Origin: Pogostemon cablin
Lineage: Eukaryota > Streptophyta > Magnoliopsida > Lamiales > Lamiaceae
NCBI GenBank assembly: GCA_023678885.1
Contig: CM042998.1
Span: 5,645,820-5,709,819 of the forward strand
Direction: 5' to 3'
Length of the DNA: 64,000 nucleotides
Below the pieces are notes generated by a model, which saw only the letters and a list, made by a program, of their open reading frames with translations, did not search any database and was not told the DNA's origin. The translations under genes were made by a program, and so were the position numbers. Every line of letters starts with the position of its first letter. The stretch's first letter is position 1. Below, piece after piece: positions 47,151 to 60,467 of the stretch.

Positions 47151-47405
47151 CTCCCCCATTCCGTCTTTATGGTTATGTTTGCTTTTTACACGGGGATTAA
47201 TGAATATAGTATTTTAATGTGTATTGAGGTGAGATAAATAATAATTTAATGTAAAGTTGGTAGGTATATTAGTGGGATGTGTGGTCCATAAAGAGAAAAA
47301 TAATTAATTTGTGTGGGTCACATATATGCTAAAAAGGAAAATGTAATAATTAGAATGAGACACCCAAAATAGAAATATGTAACCATTAGAATGAGACAGA
47401 TGAAG
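47151..47405. mobile_element. Stowaway-type MITE, 255 bp, diverged
   Basis: Left CTCCCCCATTCCGTC and right (reverse complement CTTCATCTGTCTCATTC), TA on both sides, with internal TTTTTACACGGGGATTAATG. Confidence 0.7.
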
Positions 47406-47634
47406 TATAACCTAAATACCTTTCTAAAAATATATTACTAGATAAATTCAATATTACAAACAAATATCTTAAAAATTAGCCTTGAATTGATGTTTTCTTC
47501 TCTACCAAAGTCATAAGGGTTCCCTAAACATGGAACAAACTCAATTCCATATGACAGATGTAAGAAATGAAATTGTACACACGAGTTTAATGAATTTTTT
47601 TTCAAATTGTTCCAGACTCCAAAGGCACTAATCA
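47406..47634. other. short spacer before chromovirus copy 2
   Basis: No supported gene. It ends with the duplicated target AATCA (47630-47634). Confidence 0.4.
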
Positions 47635-49938
47635 TGTCACGCCCCGACCCCAGACAGAACGCGACAACCGTCACGTTAACCATAAATTTCGCAGAATGGG
47701 TGCACTCCACTCCACAAAGTTTATAGAAAACGTAAGGCTTGCTATCAAGTACCTGTAGAGCTGAACAACTGATAACAACGGGTACAACCCGAGGACATCA
47801 TCTCAAAAAGTATCAACAAGGATTTACAAAGGTACAAAATACAATGGTGTAACTTAGTTTAAAGAAAATATACATGAACGATATAACATCGCGAAGGTAC
47901 AAAAAGAACATCAAGGGGGTCACCAAATATAAACTATACAATCTCGCCAATGAATCCGTCAATTAACATAAAAGAGAAAGTACCCAAAACACGGATTGGA
48001 TGACGAGCAAACGATAGGAAAACCTCCAACCAAAACGATATCAACAGCCTGAAAAGGAAAGAATGATGGGGGTGAGCAAAACCACTAGCTCAGTGAGGTG
48101 ATAAGCCGGTCACCCCGATCCTTAAACGAAGCATGTATTCCAATCGCGGTTCATAACATAAAATCCCACATTTCGTCCCACAATAACTATTTCTCACTCA
48201 GTATACATATTAATGAAAATAAAAACTTTAGTGCACATTTACGAATAACACAATTAGTTCAAACAACATGTTATCACATAAAAGACGCGTGGGTAGTCAA
48301 TATCCTCCTCGAACTGAGCTCTCCGTCGAGAGACAGTCCAAGCCCGTCACCGTTACTCTAGATAAAATGCACATTAATATTCTTTCTCAATACGCCAAGT
48401 GCTAAAGTTCACAATTCAATATCGACGTGAATACTTGAAATGATCAAACATATAAACATATATGACATGCATGTCCCACACCGGTGACGTTGACTGAGCC
48501 TATAATAGACTGATCCATCTAACGATCACCCTCCAAAGTATCAGTATTTGGCAAATGGACAGGTACCCCGTTAGATCTAACTCACCCAGGTTTGCCAATC
48601 ACGGGCAACTTGGTTGTCACTCTAACTCACCCGAACCGCGACAATTCGGGCTACTTAATCAATGTCGCTCCAACTCACCCGAACCGTGACCAATTCGGGC
48701 TACTTAACCTTGGTACCAGGCATACATATGCATGTGCATCATAAGATGAATAACGACTCAAGTTAGAGTCTTAATTGGCACACAAGAATAACCAGAAATC
48801 AATAATACTCATAAAATGGCTAACATGACTCTAACCAGAGCAATCGAGCCAATCAGGCTCTTTACCACATAACATAATACCAAATAATTTTCTTATCAAT
48901 TAACTAAAACTAAAATAAGTGCACATTTATCGAGGGTCCACACTTCCCACAAGAGAAGGCGTTCCCGAATTATCAACTCACAAGGAAGTGATTAACTCTC
49001 TCCGGAATCTGAAGTCGGTCTCTTGCCCTTCGTCGATGGTTCTTTACCTAGAAAGGAGATGAGCAATTAAAGACAAATTAAATATAACTTACTATTAGCG
49101 GTAAAATTCCTTTCATTGCTAAAAACAAATCCTAATCGAGTTCAAACGAGTCGATATTAAATAAAAATGGTATATAACTCCTTAACATCAGTTCCCAATC
49201 CCACATAACCCGTTTCAATACATTAACTAAACGAAACGATAGAAAATAAGTTTGAATTCGACATAAAAATTCTGAAATTTTCCAGCTAGCGGCAGTTTAC
49301 GAGAAAAATCATAACTAATTGTAGAATAATTGGATTGAGGCGTTTCAAGTGGCTACGGAAAGCTAACGAGTTCAGCTACGTACAGAAATTAAGTTTGCAA
49401 AGTTTCGAGGGCAATAGCTATGTCAAAATCAGTTCGAACAGTCTGCAAATTACCCACATACCAAAAAGAAAAACCCCACAAAATTACAAAATCATGGAAG
49501 AAGGAAGCTTAATTCACACACCACTTACCTCAAAACAACTTAGAAACCACCTAGGATGAGGGTTGTAAGGGAGAATTTGATCAACAAGGGTTTCTCCTCT
49601 TCACTCTTTTCTTTCCCCTCTTTTGCTTTTCTTCTCCCGTTCTTCTCTTTTTTTTTTTTTTTAACTTTAGCCTTACTAATTATATATCAGGTCATTTAAG
49701 TGGGCTGAAACTTTGGGCCACAAAATAAATAAATAAATAAATAAGTTTGGGCTTTCTAAAAAAAATCTAGTTGGGCTTAATTGGGCTGGCCTTTTGGGCT
49801 ATAAAAATAAATAAATAGGTTTTGGGCTTTCTAAAAAAAATCTAGTTGGGCTTAATTGGGCTGGCCTTTTGGGCTATAAAAATAATTAAATAGGTTTTGG
49901 GCTTTCTAAAAAAAATCTAGTTGAACTAAGATATTATA
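47635..49938 (-). repeat. chromovirus copy 2, 3' LTR
   Basis: Plus strand runs from TGTCACGCCCC to AAGATATTATA. Contains the family's U3 tandem units near 49690-49930, which vary in number and spacing from copy 1. Confidence 0.95.
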
Positions 49939-52900
49939 AAGTATCCCCTCCTCCAAAAAGTTTCGTCCTCGAAACATAAACGTACCTAGAGATGAAAAGA
50001 GATTTGGATGGTGTTGACGCATGACTGACTCTGGTTCCCATGTTTCTTCTTCAATTTGATCACTTCTCCATAGAATTCTCACCATAGGAATGGATTTGTT
50101 ACGAAGCATTTTCTCTCGGCGATCTACAATTTGAACAGGTTGTACTTCGTACGATAGATTTTCCTTTAATACAACTGTGGGATCTTTGAGCACGTGCGAA
50201 GGATCTGGTTCATATTTTCTAAGCATAGAGACATGGAAGACATCGTGAATCTTCGACAACTCCGATGGTAGCTCAAGTAGATACGCGACACAACCAATCC
50301 TTTGCACGATCGTAAACGGGCCAATATACCTTGGACTCAACTTTTCTCGACGGCGGAATCGCAACACGCCCTTCCATGGAGAAACTTTCAGAAAAACTTT
50401 GTCTCCTTCATTAAACTCCAAATCGCACCTCCTATTATCTGCGTAGCTTTTCTGTCGATCTTGCGCTGCCTTAAGTCTGTCTCGAATAAGTTGTATTTTT
50501 GCCTTCGCATCTTCGATAAGCTCTACTTGTTCAATTTGTCTCTCGCCAACCTCATCCCAAAAGAGTGGTGTTCGACACTTTCGGCCATACAGAGCTTCGT
50601 ACGGGGGCATTCCAATGCTTGAATGATAACTGTTGTTATAAGCGAACTCCACCAAAGTCACGTACTTATCCCAGCTACCTCCCAAATTCAACACCACTGC
50701 ACGTAGCATGTCTTCTAGTGTCTGTATAGTTCTCTCTGACTGTCCATCAGTCTGTGGATGAAACGAGGTACTGAATAGTAATTTTGTACCTAGCGCTTTC
50801 TGCAGACTAGGCCAAAAACGGGAAGTGAATCTTGGATCACGGTCAGATATGATTGACACTGGTACTCCGTGCAATCTCACGATCTCATCGACATATAACT
50901 TGGCAAGTTTCTCTAAAGATTCGTTGGTATGAACTGGAAGGAAATGTGCCGATTTCGTCAGACGATCGACAATGACCCAAATTGAGTCATGACCCTTTTG
51001 GGTTCGAGGTAAACCAGAAACAAAATCCATTGTGACGTTTTCTCATTTCCACTCAGGAATAGGTAGTGGTTGAAGCATGCAGGCTGGTTTTTGGTGTTCC
51101 GCTTTAATCTGTTGGCAAGATAAGCACTTTGATACAAATTCAGTAGTGTCCCGTTTCATACCTGGCCACCAATAATGTTCCCGAAGTGTTCTATACATTT
51201 TGGTACTACCAGGATGCATAGCATAGGCTGAAGAATGGGCTTCCTCAAGAATAGCTCTACGAACATCAAGTTCTGATGGAACACAAACACGATTTTTAAA
51301 AGTAAGAAGTCCATCATCCCGAATTTGAAATTCTATTTCTTTTCCTTGATTTAACTTCGCCATCTTCTGTTGTAAATAAACATCGTGTGATTGTCTTTTT
51401 CGAATTTTCTCGAACAAGGTAGGTCTAACCTCGAATTTGGCGATTAAGGCAGAATCATTAGACTTTTCACAATCGAGCGAAATGTGTAAAGATTTAAATT
51501 GCTCCAACATAGGAAGATAAAAAGATTGAATCGAAGCAAGTGAGGTAGAAGACTTTCTACTCAGAGCATCTGCAACAACGTTCGCCTTGCCAGGATGATA
51601 ATCGATGACTAAGTCATAGTCACTAATCAACTCCATCCATCGCCTTTGCCTGAGGTTGAGCTCCTTTTGCGTGGTGATATACTTTAAGCTCTTGTGATCA
51701 GTGAAAACCCGACAAGTTGCACCGTACAGATAGTGCCTCCAGATCTTCAATGCAAAGACGATTGCAGCCAACTCTAAATCATGTGTAGGATAATTTTCTT
51801 CGTTCTTCTTCAATTGCCTTGAAGCGTAGGCAATAACCTTTCCTTCTTGCATGAGAACGCATCCTAATCCTTGTCTCGAGGTGTCGCTATAAATGGTAAA
51901 TTCTCCAATCGCTGGGTCTGGCAAAGCAAGAATAGGAGCTGAAACGAGTCGTCTTTTCAATTCTTGAAATGCTTCGTCGCATTCTTCACTCCATTCAAAT
52001 TTTACCCCTTTCCGAGTCAATTTAGTCAAAGATGAAGCCAATAACGAAAAGTCTTTGACAAACCGTCGATAATATCCAGCTAATCCCAGAAAACTACGAA
52101 TCTCTGTCACGTTCTTTGGACGCTCCCAATCTAGTATAGCTTGAATCTTCACTGGATCGACGTAGATTCCTTCTTTAGAAATGTGATGACCCAAAAAGCT
52201 TACCTCGCGAAGCCAAAATTCACACTTCGAAAATTTAGCATAAAGCTGATTTTCTCTGAGAATGTTCAGAGCAATTCTTAGATGATGAGAATGCTCGTCG
52301 TCCGATTTAGAATAAATAAGAATGTCATCAATGATGATGATGACAAACTTATCTAAGTACGGCCGAAAGACCCGATTCATAAGATCCATAAAAGCTGCAG
52401 GAGCATTTGTGAGTCCAAAAGGCATAACACAGAATTCAAAATGACCGTATCTGGTTCGAAAAGCAGACTTAGAGATATCAGATTCCCTAATCTTGAGTTG
52501 GTGATAACCGGATCGCAAATCAATTTTTGAGAACACAGTTGCTCCTTGCAATTGATCAAACAGATCATCGATTCTTGGAAGAGGATATTTGTTCTTGATT
52601 GTCACCTTGTTCAATTGACGGTAGTCGACACATAGACGAAGTGATCCATCTTTCTTCTTGACAAAAAGAACTGGAGCACCCCATGGAGATGTGCTAGGTC
52701 GTATGAAACCCTTCTCCAATAATTCCCCAAGTTGTGTCTGGAGTTCCTTAAGCTCAGCAGGCGACATTCGATATGGAGTAATCGATATAGGTGTGATTCC
52801 AGGAGGTACGTCAATGGAAAAATCAATCTCTCGATTCGGAGGTTGTCCTGGTAAGTCTTCGGGAAAGACATCAGGAAATTCATTCACGATTGGGATGTCA

Positions 52901-53378
52901 TCTAGTTTAGTTTCAGAAAGAGAAGTATCGATGACAAATGCCAAGAATGCCTCACAACCCTTACGCATTAATTTATGCGCAGTCAACATTGAAATAAAAG
53001 AGAGGGATCTCGTTTGAAGTTTACCCTCAAAAACAAGTTCTGAGAATCCTGGTCTACGAAAAATAACAAGCTTCTCGTGGCAATCGAGAATTGCATGATG
53101 AGAAGAAAGCCAATCCATGCCAAGAATAACATCAAGATCAATCAAAGGCAATGGTATCAATTCAGCCTCTAAAATGACATCTTTGATCTTCAATGGACAA
53201 CCAAGGAATACCGAATCACGAATTAGACGCTCTCCAAGAGGGGTATGAACGATGATTCCAGGTGACAAATGAGAGATAGGATAATCTAAGATCGCAGTAA
53301 GATCATCCCGGATATAAGACCTATCAGAACCTGGGTCAAATAAAGCGTAGACCTGATGGTCTCCCACAAACACATGGC
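49906..53378 (-). pseudogene. chromovirus copy 2 Pol, one nonsense codon
   Basis: About 1156 codons in one frame from the candidate splice acceptor (53378). Protease (LFDPGSDRSY), RT (KYPLPRIDDLFDQLQ; IIIIDDILIYSK, where copy 1 has IIFIDD), RNase H (FTIYSDTSRQG, Thr for Ala), integrase HHCC and DDE motifs, and the C-terminal chromodomain (RILWRSDQIEEETWEPE) are all present. The only break is TGG to TGA at 51045-51043, just before the integrase core (after IPEWK). The frame ends inside the 3' LTR. Confidence 0.92.
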
Positions 53379-53518
53379 CTAAAGAAGCAATATTAGGTGA
53401 GATTGTGATTTAAAAATTCGAAAAGATAGAATTTCTTACGAATGTTTTAATCGTAATCAAGTGGCATAACAAGGCGGGGTTAGATCTAGCATGTGAAAAT
53501 ACTCAGATTATAAATTAC
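53379..53518 (-). other. candidate Gag-Pol intron, copy 2 (140 bp)
   Basis: Same donor (ACAG|GTAATT) and acceptor (CTTTAG|GCC) as copy 1, with four substitutions and one missing T by eye. Unspliced, gag stops and pol is out of frame. Spliced, the frame is continuous, as in copy 1. Confidence 0.7.
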
Positions 53519-54950
53519 CTGTCACAACCTTCGGATCTGAGCGAGCCTCTTCCTGGGAAATATGAAATACTCTAGTTTGCTTCCTTCCTTGCATAGGTGA
53601 TTGAGTACTAGGGCCGCTTGAGGCATCGGGCACTCTGGTAACTGCAGATCGAGTATCTCTGGGTGTAGAATATGTTAGTTTACCACGAAGCTGACCAGAA
53701 CCCTGACTGCTCGTTCCCATAAGCTGAGGACAAGAACTTCGCATATGCCCCGGCTGTCGACACTGAAAACATACTTGAGGAGCCTTACAGGGGCCGTCAT
53801 GATATTTTAGGCAATTCTGGCACTTGCGATTTTCACCAACCAATCCCGAGACATTGCTCCCGCCTCTACTAAACTGCTCCCGAGGTTGAGGAAAACTAAT
53901 AGATGCCGAACTTGGTGCGCCACGCGAAGATCCCACATCCCTATACACCTTCGATGCATTTCCTGGAAATGCGTTCCCTTGCCTTTTCTTTTGAGATCGT
54001 TCTGCAAGCTTATGTCTCGCCTGTACTAAACCTTCTACCCTCAGGGCTTCTTCTACGAGATCGTTAAGACTCTCGTACTTGTCTCCGGACTTGATGCGAT
54101 CTCGAATATTTAAATTAAGACCATCTTCAAATCTCTTGCATAAGTCTCTCGTCGTATATGACTCAGGAGCGAATTCTCGCAATTCCAGAAATTTACTTTC
54201 GTACTCCACCACTGACATAATGTCTTGAAAGAGGTTGAAGAACTCCTTTCTCTTCTGATCCTTGATGTACTGAGAGAAGTATCGATCTTTGAATCGTTCC
54301 ACAAAGATAGCCCACGTAATTGTAACCGAAGATGTCTCTTTTAGATTCTGCCACCATCGTCGTGCATCTGGGCCTAACAGCTTGGTTGCAATGACCACAC
54401 GATAACATTCTTCAATCATCAAAGTGTCAAAGGTCTCTGTAATCTCCTTTAACCATGCCCCCGCTTTAGAAACATCTCTTGCACCGTCAAATTTCGAAAT
54501 CCCCATGTTTTCAACTGCTTTCACCAAATCAGGTATAAAAAGTGCACCTCGAGAAGTAGAACCTCCTAAAGCCATTTCTGGTGTAAAAACTGGTACATTA
54601 GATGTAGGTCGAATCGATTCATTAGCACGAAGAACCTCTTCAGTGACAGTCGTAGTTGTATGAGCTGTTGTAGGTGGTGGAACACCATGTATTCGAATGT
54701 GATCATAATACAATTGGTACTGCTCGGGTGTCATCATGTGCTCAACCCGCAACTGGGCCCGTGGTTGCTCTACTTGGGAAACTGGCACCCTATGATCAGA
54801 ATTGATAGGGTCCGTAACCGTCGGAGGAATGACATGATCAGAAGAAACATGTCCTCGAGGTCCACGAGGAACAGAAAAGAGTAGAGGACTCGGAGGATCA
54901 CGAGGAGCGTGTCCTCGACCTCGACCTCGACGACGAACTGGAGGTGCCAT
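53519..54950 (-). CDS. chromovirus copy 2 Gag, intact
   Basis: ATG at 54950 (MAPPVRRRGRGRG). About 477 codons reach the splice donor; without splicing the frame reads on to a stop as a 480-residue Gag. The order is an Arg/Gly-rich N-terminus, a variable Thr/Pro region, the retrotransposon Gag core (EECYRVVIATKLLGPDARRW; WAIFVERFKDRYFSQ), and two zinc knuckles CQNCLKYHDGPC and CFQCRQPGHMRSSC near the C-terminus. It would assemble the virus-like particle and bind genomic RNA. This is the undamaged version of the gag broken in copy 1. Confidence 0.9.
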
Positions 54951-55079
54951 AATGACTGAAAGGAAGAAAGGAAAGAAAATGCAAGGTCAACGTCAAGGCA
55001 ATACGATACCTTAGGATGATATAGAAACAAAGTTGGACTCATTGGCTTGACATAAAAAGAATGAGAATCATAAAACCAG

Positions 55080-55091
55080 GCTCTGATACCA
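55080..55091 (-). other. primer-binding site, tRNA-iMet
   Basis: The minus strand reads TGGTATCAGAGC, seven bases after the 5' LTR. Confidence 0.9.
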
Positions 55092-55098
55092 AGAAAGT

Positions 55099-57396
55099 TG
55101 TCATGCCCCGACCCTAGACAGAACGCGACAACCGCCACGTTAACCATAAATTTCGCAGAATGGGTGCACTCCACTCCACAAAGTTTATAGAAAACATAAG
55201 GCTTGCTATCAAGTACCTGTAGAGATGAACAACTGATAACAACGGGTATAACCCGAGGACATCATCTCAAAAAGTATCAACAAGGATTTACAAAGGTACA
55301 AAATACAATGGTGTAACTTAGTTTAAAGAAAAATATACATAAACGATATAACATCGCGAAGGTACAAAAAGAACATCAAGGGGTCACCAAATATAAACTA
55401 TACAATCTCGCCAATGAATCCGTCAATTAACATAAAAGAGAAAGTACCCAAAAAACGGATTGGATGACGAGCAAACGATAGAAAAACCTCCAACCAAAAC
55501 GATATCAACAGCCTGAAAAGGAAAGAATGATGGGGGTGAGCAAAACCACTAGCTCAGTGAGGTGATAAGCCGGTCACCCCGATCCTTATACGAAGCATGT
55601 ATTCCAATCGCGGTTCATAAATAAAATCCCACATTTCGTCCCACAATAACTATTTCTCACTCAGTATACATATTAATGAAAATAAAAACCTTAGTGCACA
55701 TTTACGAATAACACAATTAGTTCAAACAAAATGTTATCACATAAAAGACGCGTGGGTAGTCAATATCCTCCTCGAACTGAGCTCTCCGTCGAGAGACAGT
55801 CCAAGCCCGTCACCGTTACTCTAGATAAAATGTACATTAATATTCTTTCTCAATACGCCAAGTGCTAAAGTTCACAATTCAATATCGACGTGAATACTTG
55901 AAATGATCAAACATATAAACATATATGACATGCATGTCCCACACCGGTGACGTTGACTGAGCCTATAATAGACTGATCCATCTAACGATCACCCTCCAAA
56001 GTATCAGTATTTGGCAAATGGACAGGTGCCCCGTTAGATCTAACTCACCCAGGTTTGCCAATCACGGGCAACTTGGTTGTCACTCTAACTCACCCGAACC
56101 GCGACAATTCGGGCTACTTAATCAATGTCGCTCCAACTCACCCAAACCGTGACCAATTCGGGCTACTTAACCTTGGTACCAGGCATACATATGCATGTGC
56201 ATCATAAGATGAATAACGACTCAAGTTAGAGTCTTAATTGGCACACAAGAATAACCAGAAATCAATAATACTCATAAAATGGCTAACATGACTCTAACCA
56301 GAGCAATCGAGCCAATCAGGCTCTTTACCACATAACATAATACCAAATAATTTTCTTATCAATTAACTAAAACTAAAATAAATGCACATTTATCGAGGGT
56401 CCACACTTCCCACAAGAGAAGGCGTTCCCGAATTATCAACTTACAAGGAAGTGATTAACTCTCTCCGGAATCTGAAGTCGGTCCCTTGCCCTTCGTCGAT
56501 GGTTCTTTACCTAGAAAGGAGATGAGCAATTAAAGACAAATTAAATATAACTTACTATTAGCGGTAACATTCCTTTCATTGCTAAAAACAAATCCTAATC
56601 GAGTTCAAACGAGTCGATATTAAATAAAAATAGTATATAACTCCTTAACATCAGTTCCCAATCCCACATAACCCGTTTCAATACATTAACTAAATGAAAC
56701 GATAGAAAATAAGTTTGAATTCGACATAAAAATTCTGAAATTTTCCAGCTAGCGGCAGTTTACGAGAAAAATCATAACTAATTGTAGAATAATCGGATTG
56801 AGGCGTTTCAAGTGGCTACGGAAAGCTAACGAGTTCAGCTACGTACAGAAATTAAGTTTGCAAAGTTTCGAGGGCAATAGCTATGTCAAAATCAGTTCGA
56901 ACAGTCTGCAAATTACCCACATACCAAAAAGAAAAACCCCACAAAATTACAAAATCATGGAAGAAGGAAGCTTAATTCACACACCACTTACCTCAAAACA
57001 ACTTAGAAACCACCTAGGATGAGGGTTGTAAGGGAGAATTTGATCAACAAGGGTTTCTCCTCTTCACTCTTTTCTTTTCCCTCTTTTGCTTTTCTTCTCC
57101 CGTTCTTCTCTCTCTTTTTTTTTTAACTTTAGCCTTACTAATTATATATCAGGCCATTTAAGTGGGCTGAAACTTTGGGCCACAAAAAAAATAAATAAAT
57201 AAGTTTGGGCTTTCTAAAAAAAATCTAGTTGGGCTTAATTGGGCTGCCCTTTTGGGCTATAAAAATAAATAAATAGGTTTTGAGCTTTCTAAAAAAAATC
57301 TAGTTGGACTTAATTGGGCTGGCCTTTTGGGCTATAAAAATAAATAAATAGATTTTGGGCTTTCTAAAAAAAATCTAGTTGAACTAAGATATTATA
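55099..57396 (-). repeat. chromovirus copy 2, 5' LTR
   Basis: Matches 47635-49938. On the minus strand it starts TATAATATCTTAG and ends GTGACA. The candidate leader intron is 56991-56511. Confidence 0.95.
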
Positions 57397-57401
57397 AATC
57401 A

Positions 57402-57639
57402 TTCCATTTTAATTTTTATAATTTTGGCCAATTGTTTAGCTTTCAATTCATGTTCAGTCACATAATTCGTTAACTAAAGTAAAATATATTCTTCAAAACT
57501 GCATCTCCCTCAAGTAGCCAGCGGATAAATGAAATTGTAGTAATGTGGAGTGTTCACTGCTCAACATCATCACCACATTCGACATGGTGGGTCTATCTTA
57601 TGCGTGTTCTTGCAGATACCGCAGCCCTACCTGAACGTT
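57402..57639. other. intergenic, no gene
   Basis: Continuation of the target sequence of chromovirus copy 2. Nothing recognised. Confidence 0.35.
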
Positions 57640-58040
57640 GGATTTGTCAAATATAAAATGAAGAATTATTCTTATCCCACATCGGATGAGAGATCAAAAA
57701 GGGAGGATTCTTAATTGCTATTTAAGGAGGCCTTTGATTCTAATGTCAGATGCACCAATTGGATACACTTTAATATTTGTATTTTATTCTTCTGATCCTT
57801 TCTTGTATTCTCTATTTGAGAGTTGGGAAAAAAGGTGGGAATTAGTTAAAGATTTGTAATAGTGTGGTAGTATTGGGGTCGGATGTGAGAGAAACTATTG
57901 TGTGATTGTAAAAGTTTTATATATTAAGTATTTTCTCAGGTTCGTGTTTTTTCTCCGGTTTGGAGTTTCCACGTAAAATTCCTCATGTTGTTTTTATTCT
58001 TTTCTTTTCTCGATATATTCAGAGCCCGGTTCAGGCACTT
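57640..58040 (+). mobile_element. decayed copia-type LTR and PBS
   Basis: Contains TCCCACATCGG, TATTTAAGGAGG (TATA-like) and a T-rich R/U5-like stretch. It is followed by TATTCAGAGCCCGGTTCAG (~58018-58036), which looks like a mutated tRNA-Met PBS. No coding region or second LTR follows. Confidence 0.4.
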
Positions 58041-58480
58041 TTAAAAATTCTTAGTATGTTATGTGGTTGCAGCGTAGTCTGATTTTTCACATCAGAAAAC
58101 AATTTTTAAGAGACGGTTATTCACTAGGTTAGGGTAGGTAAACAAAATATGTCTTCAATTAAGTTTGATATAGAGATTTGTTGATAAAATTAATTTTGGG
58201 TTGTAGCAAGTACAAGTGAAGAATGTGTTGATACAATTTGGATTACACAATGCTTGAAAGTAAAGTCAGGTTAAACTGAGGGAAAATCATTTTAAAAATA
58301 GTCTTTTGCTTACATTTTTGGTCTCATTAGTTATTTGATGATTATTCAGTCAATTCTCTAACAGAAAAAAAACACGTGGCATGTGCTGCCCGTTAGTGAC
58401 CATTAGAAAGTTAGAAACCTTGACTAAATTAAGAAACATTGACCAAATTAGCTAAAATCCCAAATTTATTATCCACCGCC
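58041..58480. other. intergenic, no gene
   Basis: No ORF or repeat recognised. Confidence 0.35.
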
Positions 58481-59030
58481 TAAACGACGCCGTCATAGCT
58501 TCTCCCTCGCCACCCAAAACACCACCACCATCCACGATTCCCAATCCAACCCATCCTCCAGCGCCACCACGCAACTCGACTCCGACACCCACCACTCCGC
58601 CGACGACACAACGGTAACGCGCTCCCTTCCCTCTTACGTGATGTTTTAATTGATGAGGTGGTGTTTGTCAACCAAATCAAGGAGGTCATCCCCAATCCTA
58701 AACCCTAGCATTCTAAAGTTGCAGTATCACACCTTGCCTAGTAATCGATCGATTGAAAAGTGTAATCGGATTACTACATTATAGATTGATTGAAGAACTC
58801 CTCCCTGAAACCCCCTTTTCCAAAAGAACTCCCATTTCTCCTAGAAGCGATGTGCGGAAGAGAATTTTTCCAGAAATTGATCGCCGCCTCCTATCGTCCT
58901 ATCGTCCTGTGCTCTGCCATCGACAACAGATCGCTGCAGATCTAAATCCCACCGAAAATCGTCTGCCATCGCCATGTGCTTCCGTCGCCCTGATGATTTA
59001 TCCGAAGCATGGAGATTCGTCTTGATGGGT
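58481..59030 (+). other. GC-richer stretch, possible host gene 5' fragment
   Basis: A C-rich patch (58480-58630) encodes Pro/Thr/Ser-rich peptides in more than one frame, and a second patch (58800-59025) is also exon-like. It ends at a possible donor (GATGG|GTAAC near 59028) followed by intron-like T-rich sequence. No family is recognised and no continuous frame joins the two patches. A copia element begins at 59308, so a gene may have been cut there. Confidence 0.25.
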
Positions 59031-59307
59031 AACGTTGCATCTGGTGGATCTTAGATGTTGAATTTGTTTAAATTTTCTATTGGGTTTCGATGTAATTGTA
59101 CTTTTCTGGTTCCAATCAATTTTTGCTTACATTATTTGGTTGAATTCTCCGTTTCATTTATTGATGTTGCTGGATTGGGTGAAGAACAAAAATTGACCAT
59201 TGTAAAATGTTCCAGATAGTAACTAAAATAAGGACAAGAGGTGACTCCCAATGTTCTGCTAGAAACTTCTAGCCATTCCAAGTGGGTAGATAATTAGAGA
59301 ATGTGAC

Positions 59308-60467
59308 TGTTGGATTGTATACTAAAAATCTAGCTTTTTGTATAAATAATATTTAGATAATATTTGAAATATGATTCATATGATCAAACGTTTGAAATAA
59401 TGATGTTGCAAAAGTTTATTTACTTTATACTGTAGATAATGTGGTGTGCAACGTCACACGGAAAATCATATTATCGGCTCATTATAAAGTATAAACAGAT
59501 ATTTACAATCGAGATAGAGGGGGACTATCTATCGTTATGGTTGTAGTATGATTTGGCATTAGTCTGTCTTGACTATAAAATTGCACTAGTGCACTGTGTG
59601 TATTGAATAAGACCGTCGTGAGATCGTTCGGTTTATATTGACTATATAATAGAACTTGATTTCTATTATTATGGATGTTCGTACTCTTAATCCCTATACA
59701 ATAATCTCGACACATAAGCCATTATTTATTTATTTGATTCATCAATGAGTGAGATTTAATTATTAAATCAATATGCTTGGTGAGATAGGAGATGGTGCTG
59801 TCTCTATGGTGTGCTATTGAATGTAGAAGGAATCTGTGTCCTAACGAAATTGGTTGATGATGTCCCCTTGAGGAGCTCATATTGATTATCATGTAAACCC
59901 TATAGGTGAATTTATTTCTGCATGATAATAAGGTTGAGTGGTACTACTCTCGGTAAATATATTAATTAATGGAGTTGTCAGTAACTTAATTAATTAATGG
60001 GGATTGAATCTTAAACACGGGGATATTAACGAGCACATAATAAGAAGGAGCCCATAACGTAATTTGGGATTAGGGTAGCAGTGCAATAATATTTCTTTAG
60101 TGGACTGATTTATTATTATAGACTTAAGTATAAGTTTTGGGCTAAACTTTGATGCTTAAGCCCAATGGGAGGCCAAAATCCTAATTTCTCCTCCTGGTCC
60201 CTGTTGTAGCCTATAAATAGTCAATCTCAACAGTCCGGTAATATACTTTTACACGCCTAATATCGTGAATAAGGAGATAACTGCATATTGAGTTCGTCTT
60301 GTAAATCATTGCCTACACAATGTCAAGACGTGGCTTAGAAATACAACAGAAGATCGGAAGGTCGTTTGTTCTTGTTGTTGTTCAACCTCTACAACAAACT
60401 CTGGTGAAAGGTAATACGATTCTACTCTTATGCTTCCGCTGCAGTAAAATTACATGGAACCCTAACA
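59308..60467 (+). repeat. copia 5' LTR, 1160 bp
   Basis: Begins TGTTGGATTGTATACTAAAA and ends CCCTAACA. TATA box CTATAAATAG at 60211-60220. Positions 59467 to ~59846 match 63621-64000. No PBS follows directly. Confidence 0.85.

Larger units (their letters stand above)
47635..57396 (-). mobile_element. Ty3/gypsy chromovirus, Tekay/Del-like, copy 2
   Basis: A 9762-bp full-length element with LTRs 47635-49938 and 55099-57396 (2304 and 2298 bp) and 5-bp duplication AATCA (47630-47634 and 57397-57401). The LTRs differ at roughly 30 sites by eye (over 1%), so it is older than copy 1. Gag is intact and Pol has a single nonsense codon. It forms an inverted pair with copy 1. Confidence 0.97.
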
